Positions 1-11,500 of a stretch of 64,000 bases of DNA are shown piece by piece (positions within the stretch are counted from its first letter, which is position 1; every line of letters begins with the position of its first letter). The position numbers and the translations under genes were made by a program. The DNA is from Leishmania infantum JPCM5 (taxonomy: Eukaryota > Euglenozoa > Kinetoplastea > Trypanosomatida > Trypanosomatidae), in assembly GCF_000002875.2 (NCBI RefSeq), contig NC_009396.2, forward strand, positions 501,986-565,985, read 5' to 3'. The notes beneath the pieces are model-generated. The model saw only the letters and a list, made by a program, of their open reading frames with translations. It had not been told where the DNA came from and ran no database searches.

Positions 1-1147
1 GATGTTTGCCGCCGTGGTTTGCTTCGCGTGTGCGTGCGTGTTCCTGTTCGCCGCCTCGGCCCTGCCGCTGCGCTCTCCCCCCATGCCGCCATGCTTGCTG
101 CCATGTGCTTGCCTTGTTTGCGCCGCCGCTGCTCCTCTCCCCCGCTTTCGTCTGTCTGCGATTCGGCGGCCGGCAGACACGGCGGACGGACAGCGGCGCG
201 CTCACGGGGTGCTCTGCAGGATTGATATGGAAGCAGAGAAGTAGCACAGAATGCGCACAGTCGAGTGGCGCTCCATCGAGAGAGCCCTTACGTGAAGCGC
301 TCGTACTCGCGGTGATGCCCGATCGTTGTTTGGTGTTTCCGCGTCAATGGAACGGTCCCCGGTATCGCGCGCGCAGCCACCCCCTTGTCCTCACGAAGTG
401 TGTGCTCGAGGCGAGTTAGAGGCGACGGCTGCTTCAGTTCGCGCAGGGCCAGTTAAGTCGTTTGCGCTTCCTGGTTGTTCCTGGGACCGCTTCAGTGGGT
501 GCATAGATCTTCTTCGCGGTCGTTCTCATGCACCTTGGGTTCTCATTCTCTCCTATCCTCTCCCGTCTCCCTCTTTCGCCTGGACACGGCGCGCCATTGC
601 GGCCTGCACACTGCCGCGGGCCGGTGAACCTGCGCACACACTCTCCCTGTGTGTCCCTCACGCGATGCCATGCCACGTTGGACGTCCCTGCGGTACTTAC
701 TCTACACGCGCCCACACGTCACCGCACCTGCATCCAACCGTTTTGCACAGCCCTGAGGAGCGGAGAGCTTCGTTTTATGTGATTTCCCTGTCTCGGTGCT
801 GCTCGTGTCCGCTGCGCTGTCGTACGCGTGCGTTGGTCAGCGTGCCTCAAAGAGGAATCCGCCACGCCTCTCGGCGAACCCGCATCAGCGTGCCCCTTTT
901 GGGGGGATATTCCGTGTGCGTTGGGGTATCTTGCTACTCGTCGCGCTTGCTGCCTTAGCCACATCGACTTTTTTTTTTGCGCGCTCCCCTACGCGCGCTC
1001 GTGTAGGAATCTGCACGTGCGCAGGTGTAGACGTGCGTCGACGTGTTTGGGTCAGCTCATCATCGTCTGCTCGAGGGACGGTCTAAGACATCCCTCTGCC
1101 TCGTCATCGCCTGCCAACGTTGACCCTCCTTCGTCGAGCCGGCAGCC
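1..1147. other. Upstream spacer with no recognised gene
   Basis: The window opens inside an intergenic region. Open frames here are Cys/Ser/Arg/Pro-rich in every frame, as expected from GC-rich pyrimidine-biased spacer, and none shows a recognisable domain. The right part carries a T-run and an AG that probably serve as the trans-splicing signal for the gene starting at 1148. Confidence 0.6.
969..1006 (+). promoter_or_regulatory. Candidate trans-splice acceptor for the SMP-domain gene
   Basis: A run of ten T (969-978) is followed by a C/T-rich stretch and an AG at 1005-1006, about 140 nt before the ATG at 1148. Polypyrimidine tract plus the first downstream AG is the known signal for spliced-leader addition in trypanosomatids. 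Use of this exact AG is inferred. Confidence 0.45.
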
Positions 1148-3250
1148 ATGGGCATCTTCACGCTGTTGGCGTTCTTCTACGGTGCCGTCGGCGGTGCGAC
1201 GAGCTTCCTCATGTTCTTCTTTATTATCTTTCGTAAAACCGAGAGCGTTCTCTCCGACACGGTGCGCAAGAAGGCACTCAAGCACGCTGAGTTTGACGCT
1301 GTCGCCAAGGAGGCCGCGGTGGTGGCTCCCGCCAAGGTAGAGACGCTGTGCAAGATGGTCCGCTTCGACGACGGCATCGTCGGCGATGCGATTCAATGCC
1401 GCATGGTCTTCTACGGCAGCACCATCGACGTGTATCAGGTGGACAAGCTTCGCACGCTTCCAGATCACCGCCACGAGGTTGTCTCGGAGCACATGCTGGG
1501 ACGCATCAACCGCGCCTGCATCATCGCCACCTCGCAGCGCATTTCCAAGTACCACCGCCACCGCAACCAGAGCACGCGCTATGCCGCCATCAAAGGCAAG
1601 TGCACTGTCCTGAACCACAAGGACGACATGCCACTCTTCCTCGAAGATCCGAACGCGATCCTGAAGGAGCGACTGCGGTGTATCAAGGAGCATCAGGCGC
1701 ATGAGGCCATGATGGAGCGCCTGTGCCGCCGATTTCGGCGTGACAGCAGCCCGATGACGGAGAAGGAATTCGCGGTGGAGATGAAGGGCACGCAGGACGG
1801 GGCGTACGATGAGAGGTCCGATCACTTCGACACAGCGGCAAGAGGCTTAGGCTACCAGCACGATTTGATGGGCATGAACACCGCCGCAACGAGATGCCGT
1901 GGCGCCTCCAGCCTGTCGGCGTTGAACTTGCCGTGTTGCAGCTCCGGTGCCTCGGCAGGGCGCTGCAGTAACGACCTGTCTCCAGGGGCGTTGGAGGAGG
2001 CGCCACTGTCGAAATGGACGTGCGTGGCGATCAAGTTCCCAACGCGGCGTGTGCAGGAGCGATGGCTCAACCTGCTGCAGTCGACGCCAGAGTCAGCGCA
2101 GTGGCACGACTTCATCACCCACCTGCCCCAGGTGGACGTTTTCAACCTCCTCATCGCGCGTCTCTTCTTCGAGAACTCGCGCGCCAACACGCTGCACGAC
2201 TTACTGGAGGAGAAGCTCAAGAAGAAACTAGCGCGTGTGTCGAAATCGCTGCCGCCGAAGCTGCGCGGCAACATTTTCCTCGACTTGCTGGACGTCGGAG
2301 GCGAGATTCCGCTAATCAGCAACGTGAGCGATCCGGTGCCATCGACGTGTGGCGATACCGAGTTCGACTTCGACGTGCTCTACCGCGGTGGTCTCGCGCT
2401 GAAGATTCGATTCTCGGTCCTGTACCGCGAGATCCGCGTACCGGACATCATCTTCAGTATCAAAGTACTTGAGTTGGCCGGTCGCATGCGCTTCGTCGTG
2501 GGACCGCCGCCGACGCGCAAGTTCTGGCTTGGCGGGCCGCAGCCTCCGCAGCTGAGACTGGAGTTCACGCAGGAGGTTGCTTCGCATGATGGCATTCTGA
2601 ATGCGGTTCTGAGGCTGCTGCCGGACATGAGCAAAATCGCGTCGAATATTGTGAAAGTGCTTCTGTTCGAGGATATGGTGTTCCCGAACATGGACGATTT
2701 CCCGTGGCCTGTCTTCGGCGAGGACAGCGACGACGACGACTCTGCCACCGCGTACAGCGACCTAGCGGACGCGGAGAATGCGCAGAACAGCCGTCTAGCG
2801 TCGCTCGGAAGCGCCCGGAACACGGGCGACGCCGGCGGTGACCGAGAACGTCGTGGCAGCAGCTGCAACAGCACCGCCGGTAGCGCTGCCAGCGAGAATC
2901 GTGGTGTCCAGAACAGCGCGACGTCCGAGATGCCCTCCGCACCACCGCTGCGGCCGATACCGCATTCCACCTCGGCTCCTAGCATAGGGGTACCACACCC
3001 GCACTCCGGCAGTTTCGGTACCTTTGACCGTGACCATGACGCGGGTGCGCCGTCGCTTACTCGATCGCCTCTGCTTCAGCCCTCGCTAAGGGCCAACCCG
3101 GCGTCGGCAATCAGTACGCCGCCCCATGGACTACCGCCGCGACCGCCGCGGGTGGCATCCTCTGGATTCCTGCACGGGACCGTCGCTCGTGTCCCAAAGT
3201 CACGGGCGCCGAGGTTGTTGGGCAGCCCCGCGCCGTCGGGGCCCAACTAG
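1148..3250 (+). CDS. SMP-domain lipid-transfer protein (TEX2/Nvj2-like)
   Basis: A 700-residue protein with one N-terminal membrane segment (about residues 3-28, aromatic and hydrophobic, followed by FRK), a PH-like region with scattered beta-strand patterns (about 60-320, split by a polar insert), and an SMP domain (about 320-525). The SMP call rests on the series NLLIARLFFE, a helix ending KLKKKLARVSK, the LDVGGEIPLI strand, DFDVLYRGGLALKI and the closing helix before FPNMDDFPWP. The tail from about 535 is Ser/Pro/Gly-rich with an acidic patch. TEX2 and yeast Nvj2 have this order (TM, PH, SMP) and move lipids at ER contact sites, so an ER-anchored contact-site role is inferred. It is the first gene of the window; the next starts about 1 kb downstream. 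The ATG used is the first in frame. Confidence 0.8.
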   Translation: MGIFTLLAFFYGAVGGATSFLMFFFIIFRKTESVLSDTVRKKALKHAEFDAVAKEAAVVAPAKVETLCKMVRFDDGIVGDAIQCRMVFYGSTIDVYQVDKLRTLPDHRHEVVSEHMLGRINRACIIATSQRISKYHRHRNQSTRYAAIKGKCTVLNHKDDMPLFLEDPNAILKERLRCIKEHQAHEAMMERLCRRFRRDSSPMTEKEFAVEMKGTQDGAYDERSDHFDTAARGLGYQHDLMGMNTAATRCRGASSLSALNLPCCSSGASAGRCSNDLSPGALEEAPLSKWTCVAIKFPTRRVQERWLNLLQSTPESAQWHDFITHLPQVDVFNLLIARLFFENSRANTLHDLLEEKLKKKLARVSKSLPPKLRGNIFLDLLDVGGEIPLISNVSDPVPSTCGDTEFDFDVLYRGGLALKIRFSVLYREIRVPDIIFSIKVLELAGRMRFVVGPPPTRKFWLGGPQPPQLRLEFTQEVASHDGILNAVLRLLPDMSKIASNIVKVLLFEDMVFPNMDDFPWPVFGEDSDDDDSATAYSDLADAENAQNSRLASLGSARNTGDAGGDRERRGSSCNSTAGSAASENRGVQNSATSEMPSAPPLRPIPHSTSAPSIGVPHPHSGSFGTFDRDHDAGAPSLTRSPLLQPSLRANPASAISTPPHGLPPRPPRVASSGFLHGTVARVPKSRAPRLLGSPAPSGPN

Positions 3251-4245
3251 CGATCTCCGTACGACAGCGCTGACGATGCTTGCCGAAGTACCTCTGACAC
3301 CTCGAGCGATGGTAGAAGGTGCGGCAGGCGGGGTCGCTCCTGCTTCCGCGATGCCCCGCCGCCAAATCCGTCATGATGTGCAACTGTCGGCGACGAGCGT
3401 TGCGAAGTGAGGTGAAAAGAGCACCCATTCGCACACGCTGCGGTTGTGAATGCGAGTGCAGCGTCATGGAGCAACAGCGGTTGGCCCAGGCGCACGCTCT
3501 TCGTTCGCTGTGCTCCTCTGCCTCGATGCCTTAGCCGCCACCAGCATCATCGCTGCCGCTGTCGTGCGGCGTCACTGCCATGCTATTCCCGCACACCCTC
3601 TGCTTTTCATACGTCGCCGCGCAAGCGGTGCTTTATACCTGTGCGCCTCTTTTCATGCAGAGGGGGGGGGGGAAGAAGGTGGGGGAGCACGCTTACAGAG
3701 ATGTGCACCAATGCCCGGGAGCGCACATGCGCGTGCTGTGCACTCTCGTTAGGTGCTCCTCACGCTCTCGCCTCCTTCCAAACGGCAACACTCGCGGCAC
3801 GCTGTATGGGCAACGTGCAGTGGCGTAGAGGAGGCGGTGGCGTCGGCGTGTAAGATGAGTGGGCGGTAAACGGCGCATCTGCACACGAGCGGCTTTCTTT
3901 TTGCGCCCTTCTTGTGCCCGTGATGCCGATCGCCGCCGAGGATGAGCTCCCACGACAACGACGAATAGCACTACCACCACCAATCCTTGTTCTGCGTCGA
4001 GCTGTATCGAGGGCACGCGATGGCAAGTGCCTTACTCTTCCTCATCGTTGTCATCTACGTTCTCCTGCCCGCCTCTTTTTACCGGTTTTGACTCTATGTA
4101 ACTCGCATCGCGCCCGCTCTCGCGTGTGTCTGCTTTCTCGTTCTCCTCTTCGTCGCTGCATCTCTCTACATACGCAGAGGGCGGAGGACACACACACACA
4201 CACACATCGACACAAGTGGTAGTCACACGAAGGAGGAACGCGAAG
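3251..4245. other. Spacer with G-run, CA repeat and splice signal
   Basis: No convincing gene. It holds an 11-base G run (3662-3672), a strongly pyrimidine-rich stretch (about 4100-4168) and a short AC dinucleotide repeat (about 4189-4205) inside the probable 5' UTR of the next gene. Confidence 0.6.
4127..4177 (+). promoter_or_regulatory. Candidate trans-splice acceptor for the cold-shock-like gene
   Basis: A long C/T-rich tract (about 4127-4168) is followed by ACGCAG with AG at 4176-4177. This would leave a 5' UTR of about 68 nt containing the AC repeat before the ATG at 4246. Confidence 0.5.
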
Positions 4246-6879
4246 ATGCCGCCGAAGCTGACCTCGAAGAACATCTTCGATGTCGTCTTCGATGAGCTCC
4301 CCGTAGATGCCTTTATTGACACCGGGCCGGCCTCTCTCAAGGAGGAGCTCATGCTCGAGGCGGCGGGCATGCTCAGCAGCACCGGCGAGGGCACCGGAGG
4401 TCAACGCAGTGCCCAGCGAGGCGGTACCAACGCCGCCAACGGTAGCGGTGGTGGAGGCGGGTCCACGAGCTATCGGCGGCACCTTCTCCCTTCCGCCTTT
4501 GTGGCGGCGACGGCGGCCATCGTCCGGTCAAGCGGCCGTTTGGCGGCCGCCGCGTCAGAGGACTCGGCAGCTGCTGCAGCGCCTGAAGCAGCTCCCGAGC
4601 AGTGTGAAGACCCGCAAGACGCCGACGTTCTGGACGCCGAGGACCTTGAGGACGGCACTTCATCGCCGCTGTCGGCACACGCTCGTCCGCCAGCCTACAC
4701 GTCGACGCCCGCACGTACAACGGAGGTCTATTCTGGCAACGTCTTTCGCACAGTTGACGATGACGTGGATGACCGAAGTGCTGATCGTTTTGTGGCGAGG
4801 CGGCGGGGCATCCGCGACGCTCACGGGCGGCGCGACGGCGGCCGTGATGCCACGGACGCGGAAAGAGGCCTTGACATGCAGATGGATGCCGAGGATGACG
4901 CGGTAAAGGAGGCCACCAAGTATGCCGGCTGTGTGGCAGAAATTCAGGCAACCGAGCAAGCCGGCACTAAGCCACAGCCGGCGTCCTCTGGGCAGCCTAT
5001 CGGCAGCGGCAGTAAGCCGAACCTGCTTGATGCTCGTCCCGTAGCGAGCAACGCAGGCTCCAGAATCGCGCCCGGTGTGAGTGTAGCCGGCAGTGGCACC
5101 GAGCTGTCGATCAGCGGTGACGCCGCTGTTGAGGGGACCGTACCTGCGACAGTGACGAGCGTTACCGCGCAGTCGACAGAGGGCATCAAAACCGCTGCGC
5201 TGGTGGCGGCCGGGGCGTCGTCAGCCGCCGTCTCCGGAGCAGCAAGTCCGCATGGCAAAGGTCAGATCGGCGACCAGGCACTTCCCTCTTACGGGCAAGT
5301 TCGATCTGAGGCGCGCGGCGCCGGGCATGCAGCCTTCAGTGGTGGCCAGGCAGTTTCTGTCGCAGGAGGGCCGCTTCTTCAGCGACCTTTCGGCGTTGCC
5401 CGCGCACCACAGAGAGGTGGCACTCTCACGGCGGCCGAGCAGCTTGCCCTCATGCCTCCAGGTCTCGATCGCATGTACACCGGTGCCTGCGTCATGTATC
5501 GCCACCCGAAGAACTTCGGCTTCGTCTCGCCAGACGTGGGCGGGCCGGACGTGTTCTTCATCATTGACAGCATCGCCCTCTCCTTTACGAAACTGGCGCT
5601 CCGGGCCTTCTACCTGCGCAGTGGCATGCCGGTGCCGCCCTCCGTCGCCGCTGCGTATCGCCTCGGGGCAGCAAACGACAGTTCAACGCCAGCAGGCGGA
5701 GATGGGGCACCGATCAGTAGCACAACAACAGCTGAGGCGAACGCTGCAACGGCAGCGGACGCGAACAGCACGGCGCCGGATCAAGTTTCGGTGCCGACCC
5801 CCGCGTTCCCCGGAGTCGCAGCAGGCGTCACGGCTGCTAGAAATGGACAGGCAACGATAGCCGGCGCCGTTCTTGGCGAGGTAGGCGTTCTCGGTGCCCC
5901 ACCTGTGTCGGCGACTCGGGCGGGGGACGCTGGCGACCGCGTCTCCATACCGCCAACCACAGCAGAAGAGCTGGCATGGGCGGAGACGGCTGCTTCGCTG
6001 CTAACCAGCGCCACCGCGCGGCTTCTCCAGTGCCAAGTAGATCAAGGCATCGGCGGCGGCCTTCGGGTTGGGGATCGCATGAGCTTCGTTGTCACCCGAA
6101 ACCACGCCGCGCGTGGCGGAAACGGCCGCCTGCTGCGAGCCGAGTTCATCCGGGGCGTGCCGGCGATGCAGCTGGCGATGCCGCTCGAGCAAAGCTGGTT
6201 CCATCCGTTGTTCCCTGGCGCCATCGGCCAGAAGACCAGCGCCCCGTATGGCGCCGCCTCAAGGCCACCACCACCTCCTCCCTCTTCGTCTTCCGCTGAG
6301 GGCGGTGGCAGAGACGCGTCAAGTGCAGGGGAGCCTCTTGGCCCCTTCGACTCTACCTCCACGGTCCTCACTCGCTACACCGGCTGCGTGCGCACGTACG
6401 ACGCGGAGGAGCAGCGCGGCTACATCCGCTGCGACGAGTCGGATGGCAGTGGTGGCGGCAACACGCCTGATGTCATCTTCTACGCGCACTCAGTGCTTTG
6501 GGACTTGACGCGCTGCCCACCGCTGAAGCGACAGGTGAAGGAGAGCATGCGGCTGGCCTACAGTGTATGCGGGACGGAACGCAACGGCAAGTACGTCGCC
6601 ACCCTCATCACCAACCCAGACGGCGAGCCTTTCTGCGAGGAAAATATGACGTTTGCCGAGAACGTGCTGCCGTTTTTCATAGCTGACGGGGGTGGGCCGA
6701 GCAGGCGGCGTGGGCGTGGCGAGGACGGCGGCGGTGTTAGCAGCGGCCGCGGCGGGATGGGTATGGACGTTGGCGCCGGCGCAAGTGCCGAGGGTGTTGG
6801 GAGCGACCGCAAGCGTGTCAAGGCAGCGGAAGACGACATGCTACTCCTCTACGCTGAGGATGACTACCCTTTCATGTGA
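4246..6879 (+). CDS. Protein with two cold-shock-like domains
   Basis: An 877-residue protein. The first ATG is 4246 (MPPKLTSKN); the frame stays open upstream only through a GTG. Two segments resemble cold-shock (OB-fold) domains. At about residues 407-445, TGACVMYRHPKNFGFVSP followed by DVFFIIDSIAL mirrors the usual K-x-F/Y-G-F-I ... DVFFH pattern. At about 709-745, TGCVRTYDAEEQRGYIRC followed by DVIFYAHSV does the same. The rest is low-complexity Ala/Gly/Ser/Thr sequence, with an acidic N-terminal third and a basic RRGRG stretch near the end. Cold-shock domains bind single-stranded nucleic acid, usually RNA, so an RNA-binding role is likely but target and compartment are unknown. The aromatic positions are only partly conserved, so the domain call is good but not certain. 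Confidence 0.72.
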   Translation: MPPKLTSKNIFDVVFDELPVDAFIDTGPASLKEELMLEAAGMLSSTGEGTGGQRSAQRGGTNAANGSGGGGGSTSYRRHLLPSAFVAATAAIVRSSGRLAAAASEDSAAAAAPEAAPEQCEDPQDADVLDAEDLEDGTSSPLSAHARPPAYTSTPARTTEVYSGNVFRTVDDDVDDRSADRFVARRRGIRDAHGRRDGGRDATDAERGLDMQMDAEDDAVKEATKYAGCVAEIQATEQAGTKPQPASSGQPIGSGSKPNLLDARPVASNAGSRIAPGVSVAGSGTELSISGDAAVEGTVPATVTSVTAQSTEGIKTAALVAAGASSAAVSGAASPHGKGQIGDQALPSYGQVRSEARGAGHAAFSGGQAVSVAGGPLLQRPFGVARAPQRGGTLTAAEQLALMPPGLDRMYTGACVMYRHPKNFGFVSPDVGGPDVFFIIDSIALSFTKLALRAFYLRSGMPVPPSVAAAYRLGAANDSSTPAGGDGAPISSTTTAEANAATAADANSTAPDQVSVPTPAFPGVAAGVTAARNGQATIAGAVLGEVGVLGAPPVSATRAGDAGDRVSIPPTTAEELAWAETAASLLTSATARLLQCQVDQGIGGGLRVGDRMSFVVTRNHAARGGNGRLLRAEFIRGVPAMQLAMPLEQSWFHPLFPGAIGQKTSAPYGAASRPPPPPPSSSSAEGGGRDASSAGEPLGPFDSTSTVLTRYTGCVRTYDAEEQRGYIRCDESDGSGGGNTPDVIFYAHSVLWDLTRCPPLKRQVKESMRLAYSVCGTERNGKYVATLITNPDGEPFCEENMTFAENVLPFFIADGGGPSRRRGRGEDGGGVSSGRGGMGMDVGAGASAEGVGSDRKRVKAAEDDMLLLYAEDDYPFM

Positions 6880-8589
6880 CCACGCGTTCGTGTCAACAGG
6901 GCAATGAGAGAGGAGGAGGCGCACTTGCGTGCCAGCGCTGGTGCGGTGCTTCCTTAGGACGCCGGCGCCTCGCCTTGCCTGTGCTTCGTGTCGTGTCGGT
7001 GACGAAAGTGTCTCTGGGAGAAAGAGGGGGGCGATTACCCTCGCCGTGCGAGTTGGCGGTGTGATGGTGTATAAGTGCGCATATATCGCGGAACACGCGA
7101 AAGAAGAACCGCCTCGGCGGCCATCGGAATGCTCATTTTCTCTCCTCTGTTGTGCGCAAGCGCGAGAAGTGCCAGTGCGAGCCGCGCTATCATCGGCTAC
7201 GTGGGTCGACGGCAGCACAGCGACGGGGCACATCGGATGACGTGCAGCGCACCGTGCTACCGTCTACGCGCCACCTTTGCCGGTTGCCATCTTGATGTCC
7301 GAGATCACGCCGTGTCTCTCTATCTCTCGGTTCGAAATACGGCTTTATCCCCTCTTCTCTCACCGCCACACCTCTGCCTTGCCGCGTCCACGTCTCGTCG
7401 ACACACACGTACTCCTCAACCCATGGACGCACGTGCATGCGTGCCGCTTCTGTACTCCACGCGCGTCTGAGGACGAGTCGCGGCGCACGACGACTCGTTA
7501 TTTTGTCTTACCTGCCGAATCCTTCGGCATCACGTCAGTACAGTGCTAGGCTCGGCCCGCATTCACAGACCTACGTGCCCGCTAGGAGTGCGTTTTGTGC
7601 GCAAGTGGCGTGCGAGCGCTCTGCAGAGTAGACTACCCGTTTTCTTCAAGTGCCAGAGGCACCAACAGCGAGCGGCCCTTCGCTGTTGCACTTGCGCTAT
7701 CTCTCCTCGTCGCCGCTGGGGAGAGGGTGCGCCTCATCCCTCCCTAGCATTTTGGCTGCTTGTGCTTTCCGACGACGCTGTCGACTCGGCTCCGCACGGT
7801 CGTCGTCGTCCTCACACGAGAACGAGTTGTTGCTAAATCTGTCAGGCTTTAGCGTGGGCTAGTTGCGCAGTCGTTTCGCATTTCTCCCGTCGTCCCTGTC
7901 GTCCTCCCCACTCGCTGACGGATACCCGTGCACGACTCTCTTTTCTTTTCGCCCGGCCCGCTCCGCCTCTCTCCCGCTGGCTCGCCTGCTGACAACAGCC
8001 TTCGAAAACCGAAAAGCGGACATGCTTACGTGCTGCTCTCTTCCTCCGCTCTTGTTTGACCGCATCCCATCTGGCAGACGACTTCCCCTGTCCGTTGCAC
8101 GGCCCTACTCCCTTGTTCTACTTGCGCTCCCCCATTTGCGCGGTCCTGCTTGATCACCGGTGCCCACACCGTGCGCGCGCGCGTGTGTGTGTGTGTGTGT
8201 GTGGGTGGGTGGGTGCATGGGTGGCCGGTGCTGCTGCTCTGATCGAACGATAAAGCGAATACGGCAGCGGGAGAGCGTCCAGGGCGCTTGGTGACGGAAA
8301 ACGTGTCCTGCTCACGTGGCTGAGGCGACCCCCGCGCGGGTTTGAGCCTCGACGCTTTTCGGGGACGCTGCCACGGCACATCTTTTCGTTCGTGTCTTCC
8401 CCGCTCCGTCGGCCGCTCTTCGTGCTCTGAGTCATCGAAGTTGCGCTTGGCGAGGCTGCGCGGTGGACCCTTCGATTGGACGGCTCACTTCTGCTGAGGG
8501 ATTTTCCAGGGTCGCCTGTATCCCGCATCTTCCCGCTCTCGGGCCTCGCTGCAGTGGCCATCCGCCGAACTCGCGTGCGTGCGTGAGAG
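6880..8589. other. 1.7 kb spacer with GT repeat and G-quadruplex motif
   Basis: No gene recognised. Pyrimidine-rich tracts are frequent. A GC/GT alternating run (about 8171-8202) runs straight into a G-rich motif (8203-8221). A candidate splice acceptor AG lies at 8553-8554, 36 nt before the next ATG. Confidence 0.6.
8171..8221 (+). repeat. GC/GT microsatellite fused to a G-quadruplex motif
   Basis: An alternating purine-pyrimidine run (GCGCGC then GTGTGT) is followed by four GGG triplets with loops of 1, 1 and 5 bases (8203-8221). The motif is visible directly; any function is unknown. Confidence 0.75.
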
Positions 8590-11500
8590 ATGTACTTTCA
8601 TGGGCCGAACAGTGGTGGTGCTGTGGACGGACCGTCGTTGTCTTGTTCGCCGCCGACGATTTGCACTGGCGCCCAGTCGACAGCGGCGGCCGCGCTCCAC
8701 GACATTCACGGCCAGCAGCGTGGCCCATCACCTTGGAGCGCCTTGTCGTCCTACTCGACGTGGATTAACGCTTCGTTTCTTCGTGCCCTGCACGGCGCGC
8801 ATGCGGCCACCCTGAAGGCCTTTGGACAGAGTGATGGCCAACGCGCTCGCAACGGCGACGGGGTGCGGGAGTCAACGCTGCTCCCGTGTGCGGTCGCGCG
8901 CCGGCTCCACGCTTGGTACGAGGCTCTGTCCACCACTCGTGCGTGCGCAGTGGTTCTCCCGCAGGATTTTGACGGCCCTCTCGTCGTCCACCTCACACTT
9001 CTCCTCATTGGCTGGGAAGTGATGCAAGCGACATCCGTCTACCTGCGCCGTCGGCGCGCGATGCGGGCCAGTGCGAAGGCCGAGGCGGAGGCGACGCAGG
9101 CGTGTGACGAGAACGCAGCGGATGCCCAGGAGTCACGCGGCCTCTCGACCTCGCGGCAATCAGCGACGGCGCAGGTGCCGTCACCACCGGAGATGGAGTC
9201 GGTGCAGACCAGGCAATCACTCCTGCCACGAAACTCGACACGGGCGGTGCATCGGTTGTGCAGTTACTGGGCACTTATCGAGAAGGCGGTTCTGGCTGCG
9301 CCGCGCAAGCGCGCTGGTGCGCCAACGAACGTCGCTGCTCTTGGCTGGTTCGTCAGCTCTGCGCTCGCCGGCCGGAATTCGGCACAGGGCGGCAGGAACC
9401 GTCGCGGGTTTTACCGACTCCCCTCGGATGGCGCTCCGCACGATGCGGGGACGGTGCTCGTGCTGTCGGACAAATCCGCGTTCCCCGTCATGACGGAGCC
9501 AGGGGGGAACTCGAAAAGGCAGCCGGGTGCGACGTCATCTGCAGCGTCGCTCGTCACAGCGGAGAGGCCGGCAGAGGTGGCGGAGCCGTGGAGGGTGATG
9601 CATTTTTTGTGGACTGACATGGTGCGCTACTCCGTAACGTATACCGAGCTGCGGCAGCTGCTGCTCGGCTGCAGTGTCGCTGAGATTGCGAAGGTCTTCG
9701 AGAACGCTGGCGACGTGGATAGCTACCAAGGCGGCCTCTGCGCCGCCTACGGCGCACGCGCCCTGCAGCCTATATGGAGGGGTAGAAGCAGCCGCAACGT
9801 CTCGCACGAGGCGGCAGCGAGCACAGCGCGCTGCGTCACAAGTCCCCCCTCGAACGGTGTCTCACCCAGCTGCTACGCAGACCCGCGCGCCGCCGTGGCA
9901 TGCGTGGCACTGACGTGGTACTTGTCACTCGTGCGCGAGGTGTACGATGCGGTTATCGTGCACGAGGACGTCCAGCGCTGCGCAGGCGCGCTCGAGGAGC
10001 TTGAGGAGCACAGCAAGGCCGTGTATCAGCACGGCGTACAGGTCGGACTCGCCTTTTTCGAAGAGGAGCTGCACAGCGTCTCGTACCGCGGTGCCGCGGA
10101 CGCGAGAAGCGGCGCCGGCGGAGGGTGTGCCTCTGGACAGCCTCACCGTCATGAGCATTCAATGGTGCTTCCCGAGGTTGAGAGCACCGCCGACGGCCAC
10201 GCGGTGCATGCGGCTGCTAGCTCGTCTGTGTCGATGGCAGCGGGCGTGCATCTCAGCTGCCACCGTGCGGGAAACGGGAACCATTTACGGTGCGGCGATG
10301 CCACTGACAGTCCACTCGCCCTCTCACCGCCACCGCGCGGCCGTGGGGAACGCGTACTAGTGGGTGCGACGCACGCGCCTATCCGCGTGGCCTCGCCCTT
10401 GGCATGCTGGGCGGAGTTGAATGCTGCACTAGCTGCTCTGCTGTGGCGGCGGCGGCTGATGAAGCTGCTGCACGTGCGAAGTCTTTTCTGCTACATGTAC
10501 ACCGGCAGCGTGGCAAAGATGGTCTCCTCTGCCGTGCTGGCGGGGCTGACATGCCTTTCCTCCCGCGTAGCGACGACCGGGCAAGTGGCGCGCGAGGCCA
10601 TCAGCTCGAACCTGGACACATACTATCGCACGCACGGGGAGAGGTCGCCACCAGGCAGCCATTCTGACAGCGGCAGCGGACCGCTCCACGGTGGTGCAGT
10701 GTCCACGCAGCAGCGCATCATTGCCCTATGCCTGCTCGAGTGCATGCGTCTCACTGTGAACACGGTGCTCACGCGCACCACGCACGCGTACATAAACATG
10801 GCAGCCTCGCAGCGGCGCAACACCGTGAAGGCGGAGCTCTACGAGGCCCTGACGCACCTGCCTCTCGCGTTCTTCGACACACACTCATTTGACGAGGTGG
10901 AGCAGATTGTCTACTACGTCAACGATATCGAGGGCGTGGAGGTGCACGTGCACCACTACGTCTGTGGCCTCGTCATGTCGCTTTTCGCCATGCAGCACGC
11001 CGTCCATCAGTTACCACGTCGAGCACGCCTGCTAGTGGGCGCCACGGTCGCGGTGTCGCTCACCATAAAATGCATCGGACAACGCATTAAGCAGTGGGTA
11101 CAGGTGGCGCAGCGCACCGGAGGAGTGCTCCCGCCGTGGCTGCGCGGCTACGAGTCGGGCGGCGTTGCACCCGGGACGACGGAGCTCGACGCGCAGGTGG
11201 AGGAGAACACGGAGAGCAATGCGCGGCAAGGCGGCGTGATGTTGCGCGGGTTAGACATTTTAGCCGTGCTGCCGCAGCTCCGCCCGTACGCGGCGGACCT
11301 TAGCTTGATGCGGTGGTGGACACGCCATACCCACGCGTGCAGCGCCGCGGCCGGGGCGACAGAGGCATCAACGTTTCTGCAAGGCGTGCTGGTACTGCCG
11401 TTTCAGGCGTACGGCCACCTGCTGCCGGCGTTCGGCGGTGCGCTCATGACGTTCGCGGACTGGGTGCTGCCAACGCTCGTGGCCAGCTACGGTGCCTCAA

